This document shows, piece by piece, positions 1 through 4,515 of a DNA stretch of 5,902 nt. This DNA is from Candidatus Pacearchaeota archaeon. GTDB taxonomy: Archaea > Nanobdellota > Nanobdellia > Pacearchaeales > GW2011-AR1. Both the position numbers and the translations under genes were made by a program. Under the pieces are notes generated by a model. That model did no database searches and was not told the origin of the DNA. It saw only the letters and a program-made list of their open reading frames with translations. The DNA lies in contig NYZR01000019.1 of the NCBI GenBank assembly GCA_002687255.1, positions 16,451-22,352 on the forward strand. The letters run 5' to 3'. How positions within the stretch are numbered: position 1 is the first letter of the stretch; every line of letters starts with the position of its first letter.

Positions 1-2
1 AA

Positions 3-191
3 GGGGTGGGTAATAATGGTAATGGGGCAGTGGTTGGGGGTTCTGGTTCTTCGGTTGGTGTTGGTTCTTCTTCTGGGCAAGGTTCTTTTGCGCATTTGCA
101 GACGAAGCTAGAGGATTTAGAGTATAAGATGGAGCGGTTGAGCGAGAACCTTGCTAGGATCACCAAGGTTCTCGACGAGAGGTCTGCATGA
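3..191 (+). CDS. C-terminal end of a Gly/Ser-rich coiled-coil protein (5' partial)
   Basis: The reading frame is already open at the left edge of the window, so this is most likely the end of a longer protein; the GTG at position 6 is only the first possible start inside the window. What is visible is a Gly/Ser/Asn/Val-rich low-complexity stretch of about 27 residues, resembling a flexible linker. It is followed by about 33 residues with heptad-like spacing of Leu, Met and Ile among charged residues (from LQTKLEDLEYKMERL onward), as expected of a short coiled coil. No catalytic motif or family is recognisable. The stop TGA (189-191) overlaps a possible ATG in an ATGA arrangement. The last 49 bases of the coding sequence are unusual because they also form arms of perfect inverted repeats (143-174, and 177-189 pairing with 224-236). 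A role in oligomerisation or as a tethered tail is a guess. Confidence 0.6.
   Translation, partial: GVGNNGNGAVVGGSGSSVGVGSSSGQGSFAHLQTKLEDLEYKMERLSENLARITKVLDERSA
143..174. repeat. Perfect 11-bp inverted repeat inside coding sequence
   Basis: CGAGAACCTTG (143-153) and CAAGGTTCTCG (164-174) are exact reverse complements around a 10-base loop. The hairpin lies wholly within the end of the coiled-coil coding region, two bases before the next, larger inverted repeat. No T-run follows, so it does not look like a simple intrinsic terminator. Confidence 0.75.
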
Positions 192-236
192 GCGGAACCT
201 CTATGAGTTCCGCACACCTGTTGATGCAGACCTCTC
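177..236. repeat. Perfect 13-bp inverted repeat with a nested hairpin
   Basis: GAGAGGTCTGCAT (177-189) is exactly complementary to ATGCAGACCTCTC (224-236). Inside it, GCGGAAC (192-198) pairs with GTTCCGC (207-213) around an 8-base loop. The structure covers the stop codon of the upstream gene and the first half of the leader before the DUF4258 gene. If transcribed it would be a stable two-tier stem-loop. It could act on readthrough, mRNA stability or coupling between the genes, or be a dispersed palindromic element. The pairing is seen directly; the function is inference. Confidence 0.75.
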
Positions 237-271
237 TGATGGAGAAAATTAGTAGGATTGAAGAGGGTTGA
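188..271 (+). CDS. Possible 27-residue small ORF linking two genes
   Basis: This ORF begins with an ATG that overlaps the upstream stop (ATGA, 188-191) and ends with TGA at 269-271, one base before the ATG of the DUF4258 gene at 273. The predicted peptide (MSGTSMSSAHLLMQ at its start, ending MEKISRIEEG) has no recognisable domain; its last dozen residues are amphipathic. The stop-start arrangement at both ends would suit translational coupling through the cluster. Against it: the ORF is very short, it has no promoter or ribosome-binding site of its own, and its sequence is constrained by the overlapping hairpins. It may equally be non-coding leader or a frameshifted remnant of the upstream gene's tail. 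Reported at low confidence. Confidence 0.25.
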   Translation: MSGTSMSSAHLLMQTSLMEKISRIEEG

Positions 272-272
272 G

Positions 273-509
273 ATGAATACTATTTTTACACAGCATTCTA
301 GGAAAAGGATGATCACTTATGGGATTTCTGAAGCTGACGTTATTGAGGCAATTGTTTCTCCAGATGGGGTTGTTACAGGTTATCGGAACAGGCAGATTTA
401 TCAGAAAGCTTTGAATGGGCATATTCTAAGGGTTATTGTTGAGGAAGCGGAAGGCATAAAAACTGTAGTTACTGTTTACAGAGCAAGGAGAACACGTTAT
501 GAAATGTGA
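273..509 (+). CDS. DUF4258 family protein, putative toxin-like partner
   Basis: A 78-residue protein whose start, TQHSRKRMITYGISEADVIEAI, has the pattern of DUF4258: a His, a basic Arg/Lys motif (H8, R10, K11, R12), then a GIS-x-x-x-V-x-x-x-I helix. Later come short strands with a Y-x-x-K segment and a basic C-terminus (RARRTRYEM). The family is small, of unproven biochemistry, and often encoded beside DUF2283 or other antitoxin-like proteins, so a toxin-antitoxin-type role is proposed from context. I chose ATG 273 over the in-frame TTG at 258 because the family starts close to the H-x-x-x-R motif and the TTG would overlap the preceding ORF. A GAGGG at 263-267 is a possible weak Shine-Dalgarno. 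The 3' end overlaps the next gene by 11 bases, so the two are probably co-translated. No TATA box sits at the spacing used by other genes here, so it probably shares the upstream transcript. Confidence 0.75.
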   Translation: MNTIFTQHSRKRMITYGISEADVIEAIVSPDGVVTGYRNRQIYQKALNGHILRVIVEEAEGIKTVVTVYRARRTRYEM

Positions 510-699
510 ATATGATGAGGAAGCTGATGTTATGATGATTGAACTTAGTCGGGACTCCCCTGACTATGGTGAGGAGGCAGATGGTGTGATTTACCATTAT
601 TCTAAAGAAGGTAAGCCTGTTGAGATCGAGATTTTGGATGCTAGTGTGACTGTTGCTAAGCTGGCTAGTTTGTTGAAGGGAGTAAAGTTAAAGTCGTAG
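499..699 (+). CDS. DUF2283 family protein, putative antitoxin-like partner
   Basis: A 66-residue acidic protein. Its N-terminus, MKCEYDEEADVMMIELS, is the characteristic DUF2283 opening (M-K-x-x-Y-D-x-E-A-D-x-x-x-I-x-L). It is followed by a G-V-I-Y-x-Y-x-x-x-G-K-P-V-E-I-E-I-L-D-A core (residues 29-48) and a short basic tail. The family is a small beta-rich domain of unknown molecular function, often adjacent to DUF4258 genes. It starts inside the last codons of the DUF4258 gene (ATG 499, upstream stop 507-509), so translation is probably coupled. The order here is putative toxin first, putative antitoxin second, the reverse of many classical modules. The stop codon lies two bases before the TATA box of the GluRS gene, so this pair and GluRS are separate transcription units. 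Family assignment is fairly sure; antitoxin function is inferred only from the pairing. Confidence 0.78.
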   Translation: MKCEYDEEADVMMIELSRDSPDYGEEADGVIYHYSKEGKPVEIEILDASVTVAKLASLLKGVKLKS

Positions 700-701
700 G
701 T

Positions 702-709
702 TTTAAATA
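702..709 (+). promoter_or_regulatory. TATA box of the GluRS gene
   Basis: TTTAAATA lies 21 bases before ATG 731. With archaeal initiation about 25 bases downstream of the box centre, transcription would begin at or next to the start codon. No Shine-Dalgarno precedes the ATG (the bases are ttactgggct), which fits a leaderless mRNA. Confidence 0.75.
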
Positions 710-730
710 GGTTTTTCGTTTTACTGGGCT

Positions 731-2422
731 ATGAAAAAGAAGGTGCCGGAGGCTACGGGTTTTGAGAATGAAATCTGGGCGTATGCGCTGCGGAATGCGA
801 TTGAGCATGGGCGTGCGGTTCCTGGGAAGGTCTTGCCGAAGTTGTTTGGGCATGGGTTGAAGAAGGAGGATGTTGGGAAGGTTATGCCCGAATTGAGGAA
901 GATCGTTGCTAAGGTTGATATTATGTCTGATAAGGAACGGGCAGATAGTATGAATTTGTATTCTCAGTATTTGAAGGAGAGGCCTGAACAGGAGAACTTT
1001 CTGCCGGCTCTGCCGGGGCACACTTCAGGGGGAAAGGTAGTGTTGAGGTTGGCCCCGTTTCCATCGGGGGCGTTGCATATCGGGAATGCTCGGACGTATA
1101 TGTTGAATGCGTTGTATGCTGAGGCGTATGAGGGCCGTGTTCTTTTAGTGATGGATGATACGATTGGGAGTGTTGATAAGCCGGTTGATCCTGATGCGTA
1201 TAAGCTTATTGAGGACGGTTTGAAATGGTTGAAGATCGATTACGGGAAGAAGGTTCACTATAAATCGAGTCGGGCGAAGGAGTATTACAAGGTTGCGGAG
1301 GAGTTGATCAAGAAAGGGGCGGCGTATGTGTGTCATTGTAAGGCTGAGGAGTTGAGAAAGTATCGAAGAGAGGGGGTTGCGTGCGGACATCGGATGTTGC
1401 CTGCGGATGTGCAGTTGTTGCGGTGGAAGGAAATGTTTGCGGATGAGCCTGGAGGGAGTGTTTTGAGGTTGAAGACAGATATGCAGGATCCGAATCCTGC
1501 TTTTAGAGACAGGGTGTTGTTTAAGGTTTCTGATCGGGAGCATCCTAGGACTGGGACGAAGATAAGGGTGTGGCCTACGTTGGAGATGAGTTGGGCGGTG
1601 GATGATGTTCAGCTAGGAATAAGCCATGTGATTCGGGGGAATGATTTGCAGATGGAAACGCAGACGGAGCGGTTTATCTGGGATCTTCTTGGCTGGGAAG
1701 GGCCTGAAGTTATGCATACTGGCTTGGTGAAGGTGGATATCTCTGGAGCTAATGTGTCGAAGTCGAAGTCTCGGGCGCAAGTGAAGAGCGGGGAATTTTC
1801 GGGGTGGGATGATCCTCGGACGTGGAGTTTGCAGAGTTTGAAGCGTCGAGGGATTAAACCTGAGGCTTTCCGGGCTTTTGTGAAGGAGCTTGGTGTCACT
1901 AAGAACGATGTGACTGTTCCGATTGAGACATTGTATGCTTTGAATCGGACGCTTGTGGATAAGAGTGCGAAGCGGTTTTCTTTTGTTATTGATCCGAAGG
2001 AGCTTGTTGTGGATGGGGCCCCTTATTGGAAGCATGTTGATGTTCCTGTGCATCCTGAGAAGGATGATACGAGAAGGGTTATGCTCGGTAAAAAGATTTA
2101 TGTGCCAGGAGGTGATTGGCGGGCGTCGAAGGGGAAGACGGTGCGGTTGTTGCATTTGTATAATGTGCAGTTGCCTGCTTCAGGGGCTAAGGCGGTGCAT
2201 ATGGGCGAATCGGTTGAGGCTAAAATGCCTAAGATTCAGTGGGTTTCTCATCATGTTCCTGTTGAGGTTGTGATGCCTGATGGCTCTCATGTCGAAGGGG
2301 TTGGGGAGGCAGGGTTGGAGAAGCTACGTCCTGGGGCGGTCGTGCAGTTTGAAAGGTTTGGGTTTGTGCGGTTTGATGGGGTTGAGAAGGGGAAGAAGCG
2401 GTTTTGGTTTTCACACAAATGA
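731..2422 (+). CDS. gltX: Glutamyl-tRNA synthetase, archaeal type
   Basis: Class I aminoacyl-tRNA synthetase joining glutamate to tRNA(Glu) in the cytoplasm. Archaeal forms usually also charge tRNA(Gln), leaving Glu-tRNA(Gln) for an amidotransferase such as GatDE. At 563 residues it has the usual archaeal length. Residues 1-95 are the helical N-terminal extension. The Rossmann catalytic domain begins at LRLAPFPSGALHIGNAR, with the HIGH-type motif as HIGN (116-119). A likely zinc site is C201, C203, C218 and H220 (CHC...CGH). VIRGND (300-305) is a class I catalytic-core landmark. The KMSKS-type loop is VSKSKS (342-347). The remainder from about residue 400 (ALNRTLVDKSAKRFSFV) is the beta-barrel anticodon-binding part shared with GlnRS and archaeal GluRS, unlike the helical bacterial one. 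ATG 731 is fixed by the TATA box 21 bases upstream. It is transcribed alone; the next gene is 210 bases away with its own promoter. Confidence 0.95.
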   Translation: MKKKVPEATGFENEIWAYALRNAIEHGRAVPGKVLPKLFGHGLKKEDVGKVMPELRKIVAKVDIMSDKERADSMNLYSQYLKERPEQENFLPALPGHTSGGKVVLRLAPFPSGALHIGNARTYMLNALYAEAYEGRVLLVMDDTIGSVDKPVDPDAYKLIEDGLKWLKIDYGKKVHYKSSRAKEYYKVAEELIKKGAAYVCHCKAEELRKYRREGVACGHRMLPADVQLLRWKEMFADEPGGSVLRLKTDMQDPNPAFRDRVLFKVSDREHPRTGTKIRVWPTLEMSWAVDDVQLGISHVIRGNDLQMETQTERFIWDLLGWEGPEVMHTGLVKVDISGANVSKSKSRAQVKSGEFSGWDDPRTWSLQSLKRRGIKPEAFRAFVKELGVTKNDVTVPIETLYALNRTLVDKSAKRFSFVIDPKELVVDGAPYWKHVDVPVHPEKDDTRRVMLGKKIYVPGGDWRASKGKTVRLLHLYNVQLPASGAKAVHMGESVEAKMPKIQWVSHHVPVEVVMPDGSHVEGVGEAGLEKLRPGAVVQFERFGFVRFDGVEKGKKRFWFSHK

Positions 2423-2474
2423 GGAGGGGAGAGGGTGCTTTTGGCTTGCTCATAAGTAGGAAATGTTGATACAA

Positions 2475-2492
2475 CGAGAATGGAAATTCTCG
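2475..2492. repeat. 7-bp hairpin with GNRA tetraloop
   Basis: CGAGAAT (2475-2481) pairs perfectly with ATTCTCG (2486-2492) around GGAA, a GNRA-type loop on the plus strand. Such loops are common in structured RNAs. It is not followed directly by a T-run, so a terminator role is uncertain. Confidence 0.6.
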
Positions 2493-2529
2493 AGCACACG
2501 AAGTTTGCTTTTGTGTTTGCAAACCTCGG

Positions 2530-2577
2530 TGCAGCGAACCTCAGCGTGACACGGAGCTCGCAAGAGGTTCGCTTGCA
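2530..2577. repeat. 13-bp inverted repeat with one bulge
   Basis: GCGAACCTC (2534-2542) pairs exactly with GAGGTTCGC (2564-2572), and flanking TGCA (2530-2533) with TGCA (2574-2577) after a one-base bulge at 2573. The 21-base loop itself contains the palindrome GAGCTC. A near copy of the left arm, GCAAACCTC (2519-2527), could compete for the same partner with one mismatch. The motif resembles arms of the hairpins at 143-213. Confidence 0.65.
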
Positions 2578-2603
2578 TAAACCTTGCAAAACCTAGCGCA
2601 ATG

Positions 2604-2611
2604 TTTATAAA
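2604..2611 (+). promoter_or_regulatory. TATA box of the pilin-like gene
   Basis: TTTATAAA lies exactly 21 bases before ATG 2633, the same spacing as at the other genes. A GGAGGGG at 2624-2630, only two bases before the ATG, resembles a Shine-Dalgarno but would mostly lie upstream of the predicted transcription start. Confidence 0.75.
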
Positions 2612-2632
2612 GAAAAACCTACTGGAGGGGTT

Positions 2633-3085
2633 ATGATCGTGAGAAGGAGAGGTGTGAGTAATGTTGTTATTACTGTTCTTATTATTTTGATTGGTCTTGC
2701 GGCTGTTATGTTACTGTGGGGTTTCTTGAGGCCTGCTCTGGAGAAAGCGGGATCTCAGATTACGGGAGACTGCTTGACATTAGATGTTGAGCCCATTAGT
2801 TGTGAGTATGATGGGTCTCAGGCGAAAGTGCGAGTGAAGAGGGGGAATGGTGAAGCAAACTTGCAGAAGATAAAGTTTGTGTTTGTCGTTGGTGAGGACA
2901 CTAAGGTTTCTGAGTCGACGAAGGCTCCAGGGTTGTTGGAGACTGCTACTTCTTCCCATACTCTTGCTGTAGCTCCCTCTAGCGTGACTGTTGCAGGGGA
3001 GATCTTGACTGACTTTGGAGATCCCAAGTTGTGTCCTGAGAGTTTGGTGAAGGAGCCTTGTAAGGTGATTGCGGCTGCTGCATAG
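2633..3085 (+). CDS. Type IV pilin-like secreted protein (class III signal peptide)
   Basis: A 150-residue protein whose N-terminus, MIVRRRGVSNVVITVLIILI, is a typical archaeal class III signal sequence: basic residues R4-R6, a Gly-Val junction at 7-8 where a prepilin peptidase would cut, and a hydrophobic helix at about 8-31. Mature proteins of this type are held in the membrane by that helix and may assemble into pili or pilus-like fibres through it. The rest is a predicted extracellular beta-rich domain with four cysteines (C47, C57, C134, C143) that could form two disulfides. It ends in a short Ala run. No assembly ATPase, platform protein or prepilin peptidase gene is in the window, so the machinery must be elsewhere. 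It could instead be a monomeric surface protein using a pilin-type leader. The call as class III signal protein is firm; its structural role is inferred. Confidence 0.8.
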   Translation: MIVRRRGVSNVVITVLIILIGLAAVMLLWGFLRPALEKAGSQITGDCLTLDVEPISCEYDGSQAKVRVKRGNGEANLQKIKFVFVVGEDTKVSESTKAPGLLETATSSHTLAVAPSSVTVAGEILTDFGDPKLCPESLVKEPCKVIAAAA

Positions 3086-3090
3086 ACAGA

Positions 3091-3098
3091 TTTAAGTA
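3091..3098 (+). promoter_or_regulatory. TATA-like box before the gene at 3120
   Basis: TTTAAGTA lies 21 bases before the ATG at 3120 and just after the stop of the pilin-like gene. The in-frame GTG at 3099 would begin directly after the box, upstream of the expected transcription start, so this element argues for the ATG at 3120 as the start. Confidence 0.6.
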
Positions 3099-3119
3099 GT
3101 GTGTGTTTTCGACATTTGT

Positions 3120-3770
3120 ATGTTTTTTTCGAATGCAGTTTTAGATGGTGTTGTAGAGGGGCTTGCTCATTGTAATCCTGACTGGGGGTATCTTTCTAGG
3201 AGGATAAATTCCGACATCACCTATAAGAAAGGACATTTAAGGGAGGATTCAGCGTTTATGGCTCGATTTGCGGAACTTCATTTGCAGAACTTTCTCAAGG
3301 AGAGTCCTGGTGTTGATTACGCACCGCTTGCACTTGATGTTGAGAGAGGGGGCTATATTTTTTGTCAGAAGGGGGGTCGGATTTTTTGTTATTTGGACGG
3401 ATCTAAGGATCCTTGTGCGGAGTATGATAAAGTTGTGGTCTGCGACGAGTTGCCAGTATGTTTTGAAATGAGCTTGACTACAAAAAAGACAGGTATGGGT
3501 AGATCGAAAGGCTGCCGTCGTGGCCCTAAGGGGCTCTCCCAACTTCTCGGTAATTTTGATTATCTTACTCAGCGTGTTGCCCCTCTTAAGAACTATTTTT
3601 CCGTTGAGCAGATTGGCTATGTGGTTGTTGTGTATCCTTCTATGATTAATCCGGATGCTGAATCTCAGCAAAGATTTAGTGGTTGGGGTGGGCGGCTTGT
3701 TCCTTTTTATGCGGATAAGGAGCAATATATGGAAAATATTATGACCTTCAGAGAGCAACATAATCTTTGA
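3120..3770 (+). CDS. Uncharacterised protein, possible PD-(D/E)XK-like fold
   Basis: A 216-residue soluble protein that I do not recognise as a named family. ATG 3120 is preferred over GTG 3099 because a TATA-like box ends 21 bases before it. Residues 99-121 (CAEYDKVVV, then PVCFEMSLTT) resemble the core of PD-(D/E)XK nucleases: a strand ending in an acidic residue (D103), a turn, then a strand with Glu (E116). The usual E-x-K lysine is Ser118 here, though K122 and K123 follow closely. A basic, glycine-rich stretch comes next (residues 125-137, GMGRSKGCRRGPK), then a helix, and a hydrophobic strand, IGYVVVVYP (165-173), typical of a Rossmann-like or nuclease core. Six cysteines are scattered through it. 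There is no signal peptide or membrane segment. It has its own promoter and converges on the next gene. The nuclease idea is a weak inference; it could be inactive or unrelated. Confidence 0.7.
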   Translation: MFFSNAVLDGVVEGLAHCNPDWGYLSRRINSDITYKKGHLREDSAFMARFAELHLQNFLKESPGVDYAPLALDVERGGYIFCQKGGRIFCYLDGSKDPCAEYDKVVVCDELPVCFEMSLTTKKTGMGRSKGCRRGPKGLSQLLGNFDYLTQRVAPLKNYFSVEQIGYVVVVYPSMINPDAESQQRFSGWGGRLVPFYADKEQYMENIMTFREQHNL

Positions 3771-3773
3771 GGT

Positions 3774-3808
3774 AACTAGCGCTTGATACGTTAGTTTTCT
3801 TTTTCTTC
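3774..3808 (+). terminator. Hairpin plus T-rich tract between convergent genes
   Basis: AACTAGCG (3774-3781) pairs with CGTTAGTT (3789-3796), eight pairs including one G-U, around a 7-base loop. On the plus strand it is followed by a T-rich run (ttttctttttctt). It starts three bases after the stop of the plus-strand gene and overlaps the stop codon of the minus-strand gene. It fits a terminator for the plus-strand gene; T-rich tracts alone can terminate archaeal RNA polymerase. Confidence 0.55.
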
Positions 3809-4465
3809 TGAGGCTTTCTTGAGATTTTGTTTTTCCTTTTCTAGGTCTTGTTCTAGTTTGTCGATTTTTTCTATTTCTTGTTTTATGTCTTCTTGTGTTG
3901 CTGGCTTTTGGGGCTGTTGAGGTATTTGTCCCTGTGGGGTCTGGAGTTGGGGTGTGCCTTTTTGTCCGGGGACTTGTTTGACATAGTCGAGTATTGAGGC
4001 TTTGTCCATCTTTAACACGGAGCGGTCGGCATCGTTGATGTGGGCTTTGATTATTTCCATTCCTGAGCAGACGCAGTTGAGGTTCCAGATCTTTCGGCCA
4101 TCCAGGGTCTGGAGAACTGCGATGATTTTCTTTATTTTCTCGGTGTCTCCTCGGTTTTTCATTTCGTCTTCGAGGATGCCTTGGAGTTGGTCTAGGTCTG
4201 TGTTGGTTTGAAGTTCTAATTGTTCGGGGGTTTTGTCGGACATGAGATCCATCATTTGGACTTGGACTTTTTCTGGATTGTCTAGCGTGAAGGCTGCCAC
4301 TTTTTTAGATTCTGGAACGAAGTAGTCGATTTGATGGATGTTTTGTTTGGTTTCGAGGTCGAGGACGAAAAAGCCTGCTGTTGGGAACGCTTGGGGGTTT
4401 TTTTCTTGGAAGTCTTGGTATTCTTGGGAGGTTGAGAGTTTTTCTAGGTAGGGGGTGAGTTTCAT
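3791..4465 (-). CDS. Uncharacterised protein with Q/P-rich linker and C-terminal coiled coil
   Basis: A 224-residue acidic soluble protein resembling uncharacterised proteins I associate with DPANN archaea; no function is known to me. Residues 1-60 form a mixed region with an aromatic-hydrophobic strand motif (TAGFFVLDLE, 29-38) and DYFVPESKKVAAFTLD (47-62). The middle (63-162) is mostly helical and holds the cysteine pair C131 and C133 in WNLNCVCSGMEIIKAHIND. A Pro/Gln-rich linker spans about 165-190. The end (191-224) is a highly charged coiled coil (EIEKIDKLEQDLEKEKQNL). This suggests a small globular domain tethered to an oligomerisation or partner-binding helix. The start ATG (first base 4465) lies 21 bases from a TATA box shared with the divergent gene at 4516. 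No signal peptide is visible. It is a single-gene unit, convergent with the gene at 3120. Confidence 0.8.
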   Translation of the reverse strand: MKLTPYLEKLSTSQEYQDFQEKNPQAFPTAGFFVLDLETKQNIHQIDYFVPESKKVAAFTLDNPEKVQVQMMDLMSDKTPEQLELQTNTDLDQLQGILEDEMKNRGDTEKIKKIIAVLQTLDGRKIWNLNCVCSGMEIIKAHINDADRSVLKMDKASILDYVKQVPGQKGTPQLQTPQGQIPQQPQKPATQEDIKQEIEKIDKLEQDLEKEKQNLKKASEEKEN

Positions 4466-4486
4466 GTGTGCTGGAGTATGGATATG

Positions 4487-4494
4487 TTTATAAG
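4487..4494. promoter_or_regulatory. Shared bidirectional TATA box
   Basis: TTTATAAG on plus reads CTTATAAA on minus; its TTATAA core (4488-4493) is a perfect palindrome. There are exactly 21 bases to the plus-strand ATG at 4516 and exactly 21 bases to the minus-strand ATG (first base 4465). No other TATA-like element lies at a suitable distance from either start. One box therefore probably directs both divergent, leaderless transcripts. Confidence 0.75.
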
Positions 4495-4515
4495 TATTAT
4501 GGGGTTGCCCTTCGC

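Larger units (their letters stand above)
2423..2632 (+). other. Non-coding gap rich in inverted repeats
   Basis: This 210-base gap between GluRS and the pilin-like gene has no convincing ORF on either strand. From 2501 a T-rich run (tttgcttttgtgttt) could serve as an archaeal U-tract terminator for GluRS. The gap holds a 7-bp hairpin with a GGAA loop (2475-2492) and a long bulged stem (2530-2577), plus several near copies of GCRAACCTC that allow alternative pairings. The last 29 bases hold the promoter of the next gene. It could be a small structured RNA or a decayed palindromic repeat. No tRNA, SRP RNA or RNase P signature was recognised. Confidence 0.5.

Noticed and set aside
244..251. TATA box for the DUF4258/DUF2283 pair
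   Set aside because: At the expected spacing the octamer is GAAAATTA, a poor match compared with the other five boxes.
258..272. TTG start for the DUF4258 gene at 258
   Set aside because: It would overlap the preceding short ORF and add residues the family usually lacks; ATG 273 places the conserved H-x-x-x-R motif near the N-terminus.
1145..2155. Long minus-strand ORFs opposite the GluRS gene
   Set aside because: They are rich in Arg, Leu, His, Ile and Pro with no domain signal, as expected for antisense shadows of a G/T-rich coding strand.
2501..2600. tRNA or other standard RNA gene in the repeat-rich gap
   Set aside because: GGTTCGCTTGC lacks the expected T-arm consensus GGTTCGAATCC, and no acceptor, D-arm or anticodon-arm pairing could be built around it.
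3099..3119. GTG start at 3099 for the orphan gene
   Set aside because: It lies directly after a TATA-like box and upstream of the expected transcription start; ATG 3120 has the 21-base spacing of the other genes.
4468..4515. GTG start at 4468 for the divergent gene
   Set aside because: It would put the shared TATA box inside the coding sequence; ATG 4516 fits the promoter spacing.
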